Positions 25,629-37,738 of a stretch of DNA of 64,000 bases are shown here, piece by piece. The notes under the pieces are model-generated. The model worked only from the letters and a program-made list of their open reading frames with translations, was not told the origin of the DNA and did no database searches. Source of the stretch: Austropuccinia psidii (taxonomy: Eukaryota; Basidiomycota; Pucciniomycetes; Pucciniales; Sphaerophragmiaceae); contig JALGQZ010000001.1 in NCBI GenBank assembly GCA_023105745.1, positions 46,871,662-46,935,661 on the forward strand, given 5' to 3'. Positions within the stretch are counted from its first letter, which is position 1. Each line of letters starts with the position of its first letter. The position numbers were made by a program, and so were the translations under genes.

Positions 25629-28600
25629 ATGCTTCAACCCCCCACTGAAGGTGAATTTCAGACCCTTGAGCTTCTTTGGCAACATGTGCATAATGTTGCC
25701 AGGGCTCAGGGGTATGCTGTGTCCACCTTGAGGTCCAATATGACCCACAACCAAATTGAAATATGTTGTGACAGGTCTGGCACCCCAAATCCCAACAAAA
25801 GCCCCTCCAAAACAGTCACCTCAAGAAAGCTTGACTGTCCTTTTAGACTTTATGCAAGGAAATATGCCAAGAGTACCAATTGGACTCTTAAAGTCAAAAA
25901 TCCTGAACATAGCCATGATGCCACTGAAAATATCATGGCACATCCTGCTTTCAGGAAATTCAATGAGCAAGAAACATCCCAAATTTCTCAAATGTCTGAA
26001 TCACTGCTCATGCCAAGGCAAATTCAGGCCCAATTATGCATACAGAGGGAGTCTGACAGGCCTGTAATCCTTCAAGACATTTACAACCAAGTCAAGAAAA
26101 TCAAGAAAGACAAACTGCAAGGCAGAAGGCCCATTGATGCTCTTATTGACACTCTCAAAGAAGAAAATTTTGTTTGGTCCTCTGCAAGGGATTCTGAGGG
26201 ACACATTACATCCTTGTTTTTTACTCACCTCCTGGCCATAAAACTTCTTCATGGCTTTCCTCATGTCATTCTTATGGATTGTACTTATAAAACCAATAAG
26301 TACAAAATGCCCCTTTTTCATATTGTTGGATTCAGCTCAACCAATAAGACCTTTTCTGGGGCTTTTTGTTTGATGAAGAATTAAAGTGAACCTTCATATA
26401 CTTGGGCATTAAATCAATACATAGAAAAGGTCCTCAACAACACCAATCTTGTTCCCCCTCCAGTTATTGTTATTGAAATGGATCTGGCCTTGAAAAACTC
26501 TATTAAGAAGCTCTTCCCAGACTCCAAAGTCATGCTATGCATTTGGCACATCAACAAGGATTTATCTGCTCATTGCATGAAGAAAATTGGTCATGGAACT
26601 GATTTTGAAACTTTTATGGGCCTTTGGAATCAAGTAATATACTTCTTCACTTTATTTCACTTTTTTTCTTATTATTGTCTTTATTAATCACTTTGGGATT
26701 CATTTCTCAGCTTATGTATTCATCCACTGAAAAGTCTTTCAAAGACAACTGGAAGAAGCTTCAAAAGAAAGTCAAAAATCCTGAGGTCTTGCAATATTTG
26801 GAAAAGACGTGGCTTCCTCTAAAGGAGTATTATGTGCCAGCCTGGACAAACCACCATTGCCACCTGGGTGTGGGCTCCACCTCCATAGTTGAAGGTGCCC
26901 ATGCAATGGTTAAACCTTGGCTCCAAAATTCCACTGGTACTATCCTGGAGGTAGTCAGGGCTCTCCACATGGCATTCAGAAAACAATTTATTGAAATAAT
27001 CAACAGAATCTCCAAAGAAATGATTGTCCATGTCAAGAATTTTCCTCCACACATTTGTGCCCTCGATGGCAAGCTGTCTCATTATGCTCTTCAGATTGCC
27101 TTTGAAAATTTCAAAACAAAACTTCCTCCAAATGAAAAATGCACCAACAAATACAACTATTATAAAGGCATTCCTTGCAAGCATAAGACCCAAAAGGCAT
27201 TTGCCAAGAACCAAAGGCTTGAATTATCAGACTTCCATCCTCAATGGCATTTGAATTTTCCCGTTAGGGTTTTTTAATTTCTTATTATTATTTTTTTTTC
27301 TTATTAACTGATTTCATTTGTCATATTCTTTTCAGGCTGGTTTTCAAGGTGATGATCAAAGTGTTGAAAAAGAAAGAAAGAATGAAGCCAAGAAAATATT
27401 TGAAGACATTGGGGAAGACCTATTTCAAAGACCAATGGCAGAAATCACTCCAATACTTTAACATTTTCAAGATGTTTTGACTGGAAAAGTCCCATTTGAT
27501 AAAATTCCCAAGAGTCAAGAGAATGATCAATATTATGAAGACCCTCTAGAATGCAAGAATATCCATGGAAGGCCCCAAGGAGCCAAGAATAAAAACAAAA
27601 ATCAAAAAAAGAGAGAACCTTCAAGTTTTGAAATTATTGAAAGTCAATCCAAGAGAAGAGGAAGACCCCCCTCAAAAGTGACCAGTACAACAATGTCAAG
27701 ATCCCAGTCAAATGTCCCCTCTCCAATTATGGAAGTGGACTCATCTGAAGATTCTGAGGACTCATTATCTAAATCCATCAGTTCATCAGATTCACTACCC
27801 TCAGCAACTGAATTAAATAAATCATAAGTAACCCTTAGAAGGTCCAGAAGATTGGCAATTGGAAGCAAAACCTCACAAAGAAAATCACACAAGCCTGCCA
27901 CCAGTTTGAATATCTATGATGCAATTGACTTGACCTGTGAGCATTGTCAAAGCAATTATCACACAAGTGATTAATGCTCCAAGCTGTTTGTGAGTTTCTG
28001 ATTCTTTTTAATGTAATTTTCTGTTGTTTATTTTGATATTTATTCATTTTTTGAACTTATTTTATCAGATAACTGGCTCAGAAGACTTTCCCAAGCTTAT
28101 ATTGAAATACACCTTCAAGGCCATCAATGTCCAGGGTGATGGAAACTGTGGCTACAGAACAGTATCCCACTTCATTTACAAGACTCAAGATCAATGGGCT
28201 GATGTCAGAGGTGACTTGGCTGAAGAAATTCAACAAAATCAAGACCTTTATGAAGCCATGAACACCTTAATTCCCTCAGTATCCTCTTATTTGGAAAGAA
28301 TTGAATGGTATGAAGATGTTGGCCAGGCTCCAAAAAGCAAGTGGATGTCCATGCCTGACATGGGGGATCCAATTGCAAATAAGTATAAAAGACCAGTTTT
28401 CTTTTATTCCACAGCCCAATCTTTTTCTTTTTTCCCTTATTTCTGTCCTCCAAATGATAATCCCCCCATTTTCATCTGCTTCTTGAATAGTTGTGCTCAT
28501 TTTGTTCCTTTGGACATCATCATTTCTAAAGTTTATCCTGTCCCCCCCATTACTGTGAATTGGGAAATTCATGCGCAACCACAAGCCCTGGGGTGGGCTG

Positions 28601-28692
28601 ATAAATTTAAGAAACACAGAATGTTGTATTTGTCCAATCTTCCTCCCCCCTCTCAGAAAAAACCCACTATTTTGGAGGTTGATTCTGATTGA
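25629..28692 (+). pseudogene. MULE transposase with C-terminal OTU cysteine-protease domain
   Basis: Inferred exons: 25629-26633, 26711-27262, 27336-27989 and 28069-28692; all introns are GT..AG, 73-79 bp and phase 0, giving 943 codons plus stop. The N-terminus resembles the FAR1/WRKY-GCM1 zinc finger (ICC, DCPFR, HSHD). The MULE core shows D in LMDCTYKTN, D in EMDLALKN followed by CIWH, and E in IVEGAHAMVK; a SWIM-like C..GIPCKH follows. After a basic GRP linker, exon 4 has an OTU domain: catalytic Cys in GDGNCGYR and His in AHFVPLD. Four in-frame TAA codons (26382, 27459, 27825, 27972) break the frame, and the final stop is TGA. All four fit CAA to TAA changes. The OTU exon has no stop. Confidence 0.85.
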
Positions 28693-28854
28693 ATGATTTT
28701 TGTATATACAATTTATGCCAATTATCCCCCTCCTCAGTCATATTTATTGCTTAAATCCCACCTCAGTCTCATTTTTTATCAAACTTGTGGAACTTTTGTA
28801 CTTGAAAATATTCATATTACACACAAGAGAAAAAACAGTTAAAAAAAAAACTCA

Positions 28855-29170
28855 TTGCGCCTTCACTTGTTGTCCCACCCAAAAAAATTTCCCAATTCAT
28901 GAGCTTCTGGTTCTTTATTGTCCAGATTGAACCCTTTGATTTAAAAAAAAAATGAACAAAATTCATAAGTGGGAAGTTATTAAATTCACCTTTTAAAAAT
29001 AGGCATATTACAATGATGGGAAGAAACATTTGAAAAAAAACCCTTTTTGCGCCTTCACTTGTCCCAACCAAAAAAATTCCCAAAATTATGGGATTCTGGT
29101 GCTTTATTCTTCACATTGAACCCTTCATTTTAAAAAAAAAAAAATTAAGTAAATTCATAAGTGGGAAGAT
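28855..29170 (+). repeat. Imperfect tandem repeat in MULE 3' region (~193 bp period)
   Basis: The block TTGCGCCTTCACTTG..CCCAA..GAACCCTT..ATTCATAAGTGGGAAG occurs at about 28855-28976 and again at 29047-29168. It is non-coding and lies between the transposase stop and the right terminal repeat. Confidence 0.75.
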
Positions 29171-29355
29171 TTTAAATGAATTTTTGAAAAAAATATGCCA
29201 TTTTGGCATATTGGCCAAATTTGTGAAATTTGGAAAAAAAAAAATTGAAAAAATTTGTGCTTATTTACATGCCAAGTCGGGAAAAATATGGCAAAAAAAA
29301 ATTAAAAAAATCCTTAAAACTGAGCCTGAGGAATTTTTTTTGAAAACTAAGGTCA

Positions 29356-29436
29356 CTTACGTGTTTTTACCAGAAACTTACATGTTTTTACCATAAATTG
29401 GTAAAAACACGTAAGGGCTTACATGTGTTTACCAAC

Positions 29437-29441
<5 letters not shown>
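29356..29441 (-). repeat. MULE right terminal inverted repeat and four 16-mer sites
   Basis: Sites are at 29356-29371, 29377-29392 and 29418-29433 (reverse orientation) and 29400-29415 (forward). The middle pair forms an inverted repeat around a 7-bp spacer. The element ends AACACCCT at 29441. Confidence 0.8.
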
Positions 29442-29480
<39 letters not shown>

Positions 29481-29873
29481 TTTTTTTTTTTTTAATAAAG
29501 TATTTTTTATAAGAGTTTGAAAAAAAAAATTAATTAAATCTTTAACTTTTTTTGTTTTTATTTAATTTAAAATTACTTTTATTATTTTTTCTTTATAAAA
29601 CTTTAAAATTAAAAATTCTAATATTAAAAAGTTTAAATTAAAAATTAATTAATTATTTCAAAAAAAAAAAAAAAAAAAACTTTGAATTTAAATTTTTATT
29701 GAAAATTTTTTTTCTAAATTATTATTTAATTATAAATTTTAAATTTTAAATTTTAAATTAATTAATTAAAAATTTTCCTTTTTCAAAAAAAAAACAAAAA
29801 AAGGAATTTTTTTTTTTTTTTTTTAATATTTTAAAAAATTATTTTTTTAATTTTTTTTTTTAATTATTAAAAG

Positions 29874-29907
<34 letters not shown>

Positions 29908-31510
29908 ATATATTATTTATTTATTTAATTTTAATAATTTTTTTTTTCTAAAATCAAATTCATGATATATATATATATTTAGAATTTTTTATTTTTTATT
30001 TTTTTTCTAATTTTACCTTTAAGAAAAAATTTTAATTTATAAAGGATATATATATATATATATTTTCTATAATTAAATTTAAATATTTAATTAAATTTAG
30101 TTTTTTTTTTTTTTAAAAATTTTATAAAAAAATTTTTTTATCAATTATTATTAAAATCTTAAAATTTTAAATAGAAAGGTTTTAAATTTCCTTCAATAAA
30201 TTATTTTTTTTTCTTTTTTTTTTTTCATTATCAGTTTTATAAAAATTTGGTAATCATAATCAATTTTTAGGTAAAGATTTCATTAAGTTAATTTTTATTA
30301 TTAAAATCTCTTAGATAATACATAGGCCATGGCCAATAGGGAGTTTTTAATAACAAAAAAAAGATCCCCTAAAGCCTTCAAAATATTCTCAAAAATGGAA
30401 ATATTTCCTATAAAATCAAGCCTCATAAGCTCATCAGATTACCAGATCTACCTCTTGGATATTGTCACCAAAAATTAAAATTTCTTCTTTTTCCCTGTGG
30501 TTTCATTTCTGGAATCCAATTCCCCTCAATCTCCCTTATTGAATAAATTCTTTCAACACTTTAATGTTCATTGAAAGACACCAAAGGAGACAATTTTAAT
30601 ATAGCCAACATTTTTAATCATCAATAAGAATTCACACCTTTTCATAAAGATTTTCCTTTAACTAATAATTATTTCAACAAGTAAATAATAGGAAGGTATT
30701 TCCAAGGACTTAAAAAAAAAATTAATTACAGGATGGAGCTTCAAGGTATTAAATCTCAATACAAAAGGAATGAAATCAAATAATTTAATAAAAAAAAAAT
30801 TAAATTTAAAGAAACATATATTAAATTTAAATATTTGAATAATTTAATTTCAAAATTTTATTAATAAGATTAATTCAATTAATTTTCTAATTTTTCTAAA
30901 TTATATTTCTTTTAGTATTTAAATAAATATTTTTAAATTCATAATTTTTATTATTTAAACCTGAAAGAGTCATAATCTCATATTTTAATATATAATTTTA
31001 ACTCTTTAAATCCCTTTAGGGGTTTCCCTAACTTTATTTAATCTACTTAATCAATCTATATAATTTATCTTTTTTTTTTTTTTGATATTTTAATAATCTT
31101 AATTCATTAATTTTTTAATTTATTATCAAATTTTGAATCAATTTTGATTTTCTTAAATTTTCATAATTTTTTTTTTTTTAAAAAAAAAATTCTTTCAATT
31201 AAAAAAAAGATAAAACAATAAAATAATTTTTTTAAGATGAAAATGTAATTTATTTATTTTTTATCTTTGGAAACTTTTTAAATATATATATATATATTTC
31301 AAAAAAAATTCCTTAATTTTGTAGTTTACTATTATTGTCTTATTTAATTTATAAAACTTAATATATATATATATATACATTAAAAAAACAAATTAAAATT
31401 AAATTATAAATCATTTAATTGATTAGCATTTAAATTATTTATTTAAATTATTTAATTATTTTCTTTTTTTTTAAAAAAAAATTATATATATACATATATA
31501 TTTTAAACCA
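29442..31510 (+). repeat. AT-rich repeat U, copy 2 (uninterrupted)
   Basis: It starts with an (AT)n tract immediately after the MULE end and follows copy 1 in order to TATATTTTAAACCAAAAAA. It preserves the empty site of S1. No gene is seen. Confidence 0.8.
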
Positions 31511-32338
31511 AAAAAAAAATCTTATTATATAAAAATAATTTCATTCATATTTATATTTAAAAAATAAGTTTTACCATTTTTTTATTTTTTGGAAGAAAAA
31601 AATATATATAAATGTTGAATAAATTAATATGATTTAATTAAAAATCTTGAAGTTGAAATTTTTTTTTTCTTTGTATTTTATTTTTTTTCTGGTAAATTAA
31701 TTAATTAATTATGATTTCTTTTTTAATAAATAATTAAATTAATTAAAAATATTTTATTATAATTTTATGAATAAAATGAACAAATGAGAAATTTAAAAAA
31801 TAAAAGGAAAAGATAAAATTTCTTAAAAAAACATAACTTATTGATTATTATATATTTTTTTGAGTCAAAAGTCAAAAGTAATAAAAAATAAAAAACCTTT
31901 CGTTTGTTTTTGTTTTGAAAAACTCACAAAATTATTATTTTTTGATTGAACTCACTGAAATTTGATGTAACATGAATTTAATAATTTGATTGGATTATTC
32001 ATAAAAATATCAATATCTACCATGATTTATTCAAATTTCATGTTAAAATTGTAAAAGGAGTAGATTTATTGAAAATGAAAGTCAAATTTCAAATAGAAGA
32101 AAAAAAACTGATGATTGGCATTCTTTGAAAGATTTCTTTTGGCAGTTTCTCATCTCTTTTTTTTAAAGAATGAATATTTCTTCAAAGTAAGAAGAGGAAT
32201 AGGGAACCAAGTGTTATGATAAGATTTATATTTATATTTGAAATTTTGAAACTTTTGCAATTCTAGGCAAATATCATGTTTTCATTGCTGATATCTTTGA
32301 TCCACTATTTACAGTGATTCGATGCTCTGGGGCAGCTT
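31511..32338. other. AT-rich spacer downstream of the dehydrogenase gene
   Basis: It is non-repetitive within the window and AT-rich, becoming less extreme toward 32200. It presumably carries the 3' untranslated part of the minus-strand gene. No other feature is seen. Confidence 0.5.
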
Positions 32339-33801
32339 TCAAGACCCACGGTAGTTCTTGAGCTCATTGGAGTCCCAACTTAAGAATTGCCCTGTAAGAG
32401 TTTTGTCAGCTTTAGTGACTAAATTCGCAATCACCTGGGCTGGCACCTCGACTGGCAACAAGTTTGATGATTCGAAGAGGTCCGCAAAACGTTTGTAGCT
32501 GTGAGCGTCCATCTTATCTTTTCCTGAATAATCCAAAAGGAGTTGGTGAAGAGATTGGGTAGCTAAGCTGATTGATTAATATTACAAAGCTATTGAAGTA
32601 GCATACCTTTGGCCCTAAGTTCAGTTTGCATTTGGGTATCTACAGTTCCGGGCCTAAGAGCAATTGATGTGATGGTGGGTTCTTCGGTAGCCAATGTTTT
32701 GCATAAAGAGTTCATGGCTGCTTTGCTTGCGTTATCTGAAACGAGACGACATTGGCAAATGATAGTGGAGGCCAAAAGAAGGGAGATGTGAAGAAGTCGA
32801 TATTGTTAGTATTTTATGGGCTCAGTAGAAACCCAATTTAAATAATTGAAGATTGGATTAAAAACTGGCAAAATAACTCAACAGCTACCCCAGCTGAAAA
32901 GTATAAAAAAATCAAAGGAGAAAAACCAAGGTCAGTTTATGAATGAAAATTTTTGATCGATTAATTTTACATTTGAAATTGTAGGAGGTGAATTTTTGTA
33001 TGAAGCCCAAATTTACGGAAAGTGAACCAATTAAATTGAGCTTACGCTGCTGTTCCTGATACGGCGGCCCCTGAACTGATGAAGACGACTCGCCCGTTTG
33101 AATTTCGCAAATGATTTAGGGCATGATTGAGGATTGTGACGAGAGAGAAAAAGTTGACGTCAAAAACTTGTTTCCAATATTCTAGTGAATTACTTTCAAT
33201 GATTCGCTCTAATTTGAATAATCCTGCATTAAGAACAAGACCTGAAATTGACCATGAAGGGGTATATAAGATTAGATGAGATAAATGGACTGTGGGCATG
33301 TGTTTTTTCACCCAGCTAATTGGTGTACATACCGTCAATGGCTCCGAATGTTTTTATGGCTGTTTCGACGGCTGTTTGAATGTCCTTGGAGTTTTTTACA
33401 TCTCCGATGACTACCTTTAGACGATCAGGATAAGTTTGAGATAATTGGCGTAATTCTAATAAGAAGTTTGGTTAAAAAACCAAGTTACAGGTAGGCAGAC
33501 GGAGAGCTATGATGAAAGCCAAGAGTCTCAAAGAAGTAATTTACCAGAAGGGAAAGACCTGGAAAGAGATACGAGATTGGCATGAAAAGGAGGATCGAGC
33601 AAGAGCCGAAGACAGGCTAAACCGATGCCACGTGAGCCACCGGTTAACTGAAGGGTGATTCAACCGAGACAGAAGCAAGCCCAAGAGGGAAAAAGGAAGC
33701 CGAAGCCGATTCGAAAGAGAAATCAGTTGAAATTCAAGCAAACAGAAGTCATAGCTAAAAGAATACTTGACTATGATGGTCGGTCTTTTTTCGTTTTTCA
33801 T
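32339..33801 (-). CDS. Short-chain dehydrogenase/reductase (SDR), seven exons
   Basis: Inferred exons on the minus strand: 33772-33801, 33545-33647, 33333-33455, 33046-33241, 32883-32893, 32607-32735 and 32339-32523. They sum to 777 bp (258 aa), and the reading frame closes across all six introns. The product is a soluble NAD(P)-dependent oxidoreductase of the classical SDR type: TGGSRGIG cofactor motif (residues 12-19), LVLNAG (Asn90), ISSG with catalytic Ser142, YNASK with catalytic Tyr155 and Lys159, then RPGTVDTQM. Family resemblance is to fungal benzil-reductase/Irc24-like SDRs; the substrate is unknown. Exon 5 is only 11 nt and supplies W-G-S just before the Tyr. The first 10-codon exon, with its GTCAAG donor, is the least certain part. 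CG is common here, unlike the surrounding elements, so this is the one gene likely to serve the host. Confidence 0.9.
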
Positions 33802-34850
33802 GACCAGCGATTTATGATATCAAATCCTTGGATTGGCTCTCTAGGAAAGATTATCTTTGTCGTCTTTGGAGTGAGCTGGTTTTGTATTGAGAGCAGCCAA
33901 GCTGGTTCTTTGTGATTGAAGGACGATTGCGTGCTGATAAAAATATTTTGAATGGCTGATCATCCAAGATGACATGAAATTTCAGCCATGAAAGCAGAGG
34001 GCGTTGAGTTTCTCAGTGATGACTTGAGTCGGACAAGGTTGATTTGTGCATCGAAATCGTATTCTTCCCGAAATTCAAGCCCTAGAGACTCTCTCATCCC
34101 CATAAGGGGCCAGTCCTCATTACGATTCCAGTGATGTACGAAACGTGAGCAGATGATTAATAAGTAAAAACTACCCCCAGGGAGCTACACCGATTGAGGA
34201 ACTCCAAGTATTTATACTATTTACAAGCAAGCATTTTTTGCGTAAAGGAGGGAAAATCCGAGAGAAATCTGAGTCACTCAGGGGGTTCTTGGGATGAAAA
34301 TCCAGAAAGCAATTTGGTCAATTTGGTCAATTCGTCACCGACTGGCCCCTTTGCAGGACTGGCACTGCGCAGAGTGAAAAGTATGCACAGAGTATTACTG
34401 CCAAATTACTCAGCCGGCGTAAGCCGTCGTCTCGTGAAATCAGCAATAATGCTAGTAGTAAGACCAGACCACAAGTTGACAGAAGCTTAGGTGTGAGGAA
34501 TAATGCATATTCACTATGAGATCCTATTGCAGTTGCAATCAGAGCTGGTAAAATTGCACGTGTTCGGTCTCCCTGTCCATCTTGGATCCTCAACTCGTGC
34601 CATAGTCTCATTAATAAAGGTCTTGTGTCTCTGACCTCTTCAAATAAAACTGCCTCTGCGCCATCCAAATTTACCAAGGCTAGATTTGCAGTGCATACCA
34701 GCCGTGGCATCTCGGTCCGCATGGTCGGTACACACCGGCCGAATAAACCCAGCGACGATGCCGGTTTAATAAGCCCAAGGTTGTAAGTAAGCTGGATAAA
34801 TAACCATAACCGGATAACCCCAAACCTAAATCCAAACGATGCGTCGGTGA
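33802..34850. other. CG-containing region upstream of the SDR gene
   Basis: Base composition is closer to host DNA (many CG and balanced GC) than the repeats on either side. It should hold the SDR promoter. I see no clear promoter elements and no recognisable protein apart from the weak open frame listed separately. Confidence 0.5.
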
Positions 34851-34887
34851 TGTAAATTGATAAAATTCTGGAAACATCCAGAAACAT
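34327..34887 (-). CDS. Hypothetical open frame, 186 codons, unrecognised
   Basis: The frame is open for 186 codons in CG-rich sequence. It has a hydrophobic stretch near its C-terminus (LLLALLLI) and a second one after it. I recognise no family. Its first codons run into the presumed copia LTR, so the listed start cannot be native. It could be a fragment of a broken gene or chance; many antisense frames are open in CG-rich DNA. Confidence 0.2.
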   Translation of the reverse strand: MFLDVSRILSIYITDASFGFRFGVIRLWLFIQLTYNLGLIKPASSLGLFGRCVPTMRTEMPRLVCTANLALVNLDGAEAVLFEEVRDTRPLLMRLWHELRIQDGQGDRTRAILPALIATAIGSHSEYALFLTPKLLSTCGLVLLLALLLISRDDGLRRLSNLAVILCAYFSLCAVPVLQRGQSVTN

Positions 34888-35202
34888 ATAATATATTTTA
34901 TATTTTTATAATTTTACTAATAATAATTAAATCAATAGATATTAAATAATTAATGATAGGTACAACTAATCTATTAATAAAATAATTTCATTTAATCTCC
35001 CCTTAAGAGAGATTAGCGTACCTATTTTTAAGAAATTGTTTATAAAAATTAATTAGTAAAATTATAAAAGGAAAAGATTTCCCCTGAGGAGAGATCTTTT
35101 TCGTAGAAATTTACTATTTAAATATTCGGTGATGTATTATGAATATTCATTATTAATTATCACAAGGTTAGGTTTCTATTGTATTGCCATGGCATTACAA
35201 CA
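34851..35202 (-). repeat. Putative Ty1/copia LTR
   Basis: On the minus strand a purine run (GAGGGGAG, complement of 35203-35210) leads into TGTTGTAATGCC at 35202, placed correctly after a copia RNase H end. The far boundary is taken at TGT/ACA (34851) and is uncertain. The interior is AT-rich, with a short hairpin around TCTCCCCTTAAGAGAGA. Confidence 0.4.
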
Positions 35203-35219
35203 CTCCCCTCCATAATACA

Positions 35220-35898
35220 TCAATAGGCATTAATCTTCTTTACAAATTCATTATGCTTGATACTTCCAAGAGGTTTAGTCATCACATCTCCTAGTAGTTC
35301 ATTAGTTAATATCCATTTCAATTGTAATTTTCCAACTGTAATGTATTCATTAATAATGTTGAAATCCCGGATAAGGTGTCGAGTTTGTTTCCTATTCATT
35401 GATTCAGTAGATATCCCTATGGCCATTTTTTTTTCAGAAAACAAAGTGGGTATTGGGTTCTTCAGAATGTTGAGGAGCAAGTGGTCGATCCATAAACTTT
35501 CTTTCGCAGCAAAAGACAAAGCCATGTATTTGGCTTGTGCTGTAGATGAGGCAATTGTTGTTTATTGCTTCGATTGCCAAGCAATAGGATTAACACCATG
35601 CATAATGAAATATCCATGAGTTGATCTATTATCTTCCCCTTGCCAGTTGGCATTGACAAAGCATTTGAAATCTCAAGATTTGTTGTTCTTATCAATTTGA
35701 ATTCCCATTTCCTTTGTCCCACGCAAGTAAGCTATAAGATGTTCAAGAGCAGCCCAATGTGATTGATCAGTTTTAAGGGAGAAACGTGCTAAGTAATTAA
35801 CCGCATAAGCTATATTGGGACAGGATGCTTGGGCAATGTATAATAGAATCCCAATTCTCTTTAAATAGGGTTTATCCATAGTATTCAATGATAAGTTT
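35220..35898 (-). pseudogene. Ty1/copia pol remnant (RT end and RNase H)
   Basis: Two frames carry copia-type sequence: LLYIAQASCPNIAYAVNYLARFS and HWAALEHLIAYLRGT (35888 leftward), then across a frameshift the RNase H part ending KYMALSFAAKESLWI and LLGDVMTKPL (35525-35220). The 5' side is cut at 35899, where the B2 LTR starts, so B2 inserted into this copia copy. Confidence 0.85.
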
Positions 35899-37738
35899 TG
35901 TGAGCCTTAGAGGTAATTTCATGCACCCAAAAGACCACAAATACAAAATTAACATATAAATATAAATGAAATAAATTTATTTATATTATTAAGATAAAAA
36001 TAAAAATATAAATATAAAATTATATTCAAAATTAAAAATTTAATTACAATTTAAAAATAAAATTACATTAAATTTTGGAATTATAAAATTACATTTATAC
36101 TTGAAAAAATTAAGTAAAAATGAATTTTTAACAAAATTGTAAAAAAAAAAAAATAAATTTGGAAAAAAGTTAAATAAAAATTATTATAACTTTTTATCCA
36201 ATAAATAAACATATAAAAATTATTTCACCATTGGATTCCTCATAAAAACTTAGGTGGGGTCACCTCTGAGTGAAAATTTTCTAACTCAACTCTAAATAAG
36301 CTTAAATTAAGTTTTTAGTATTTTCTGTATGAAAATTGAAAATTCTCAAAACTTTAATTTAATTCACATCACATTTAGTGTTAATCACCAAAAATTGTGT
36401 TAAAATTGAGGTGTTGTGTATATTTTAGAAGTTATGAGGAATTAAAGTATTTTGAATTGAATTCAATTGAAATGTCAAAATGTGCCTGTGTATTACATAA
36501 GTGAACTTTGATTTACATATGAGGTATCAATTATTACTGTATTGAACTGTACAACTCAATTGAATTACATATGTAAACTATGAGTATAATACATGATGGG
36601 GAATTAAAGGAAAAATAAATTGAAAAGATTAAATTTGGGGGGGAAAAGGAACTCCAGCTCTAAGGGGGAGCTAGACCCCAAAAAATCCTTTCTGACAGGC
36701 GTGTGTTTTCAAAATTCACGCAAAAGTTCATCACTTTTGGCCTGTAATTGAGTTACAGGGTCTGTGGACTCAATTGATGATGAGGTTTTGATACCAACTG
36801 GACTAGTTTTAGCTGTTGCCAAGAGGGTAAAACTACCCTTAAGATAAAAAAATCATAGTAAAAACAGTTTTAGCTGGTTTCTACGTCTCCTACACACATT
36901 CTGACGTGTTTTTAAGGCTCTAGACCAGGTATTGCTATAGTAATGGCTGATTTAAAGGTCTAAAATGGCTAGAAATGGCTAAAAATGGCCTAAACCAGCC
37001 CTTTTTTGGACTAAAACAGGGTTCAATGATGCCATAATTGGCTTTTCTGTTGTCAGACTGTTTTTCACGACTGAGAAGAGTAAATTTTACTTTTGGAGTA
37101 AGAAAATTGATGGCTATAAAAGAATTTCTTCTTTGCCCCACTTTTCTCTTCATGTTAGAATCTTTTCCTTTTATAATTAGTTTAAACATTGTTAAACCAA
37201 TCAATAAGATATTCCAACCACCTTTTTTAAATAATTTTAAACCTTTTAACCACGTGAAAAAATAATTTTAATCATTGTTTGTAACTTTTATAATCATTTT
37301 TACCCCTGAACTACCCCAAAAGTGAATTAGAGCATCTTTCATCACTGTAAACTTTGTCACTTTGTTTCCAAATTCACTCTGGTCACTTTTGGGTGTGTTT
37401 TCTATTTAATATTCTTTTTAAAGACTCTGTTCTTTAATTAATTTCTTGCAGTTCTTTGCTCAATTAACTCCAATTGAAATTGCTCTTGAAGAAATTTCTT
37501 TTGTAGCCTTAAATCTCTCTTGTAGAGTATTTTTGGATAAATTTTTATTGTTGGTAAAACAATAAATCTTTATAATATTATTGTTTTATACTAATAAAGT
37601 TATAAACAATAAAATTGGCGTGTTTTCTCTTAAAAATAATATTTCTTACTATTTTTAATTGATTTTTTACCTTATACAAATTTTGAGGACAGGAAAAGTA
37701 CTTGATTTTTAATCAAAGTTTCATATCCACACCTTACA
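35899..37738 (+). repeat. B2 5' LTR (1840 bp)
   Basis: Begins TGTGAGCC and ends ACCTTACA. It matches the B1 LTRs in reverse orientation, with clearly more divergence than the two B1 LTRs show from each other. Confidence 0.9.

Larger units (their letters stand above)
25076..29441 (+). mobile_element. Mutator-like (MULE) DNA transposon with OTU-fused transposase
   Basis: The ends are inverted: AGGGTGTTGGTAAA at 25076 and its reverse complement at the 29441 end. A four-exon transposase gene lies between. Subterminal 16-mers related to GGTAAAAACACGTAAG occur twice on the left and four times on the right. There is no 8-10 bp target duplication; instead the ends touch two ~2.07 kb copies of repeat U. 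Confidence 0.85.

Noticed and set aside
25174..25731. 185-codon open frame at the left of the MULE
   Set aside because: It is F/P/S-rich, made from T-rich and C-rich tracts, and overlaps the transposase start in another frame.
26382..27974. Possible stop-codon reassignment (four in-frame TAA, final TGA)
   Set aside because: The intact B1 ORF ends with TAA and standard-code genes lie nearby; decay by CAA to TAA is simpler.
29442..29477. (AT)n tracts as origin or centromere signals
   Set aside because: Simple microsatellites inside the AT-rich repeat; nothing specific supports either role.
33541..33915. Open frames on both strands over the SDR 5' end
   Set aside because: The SDR exon reading there (TGGSRGIG) explains the sequence; the others are shadows in CG-rich DNA.
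34194..34490. 98-codon plus-strand frame near the SDR promoter
   Set aside because: No recognisable domain, and it overlaps another open frame; chance openness in CG-rich DNA is likely.
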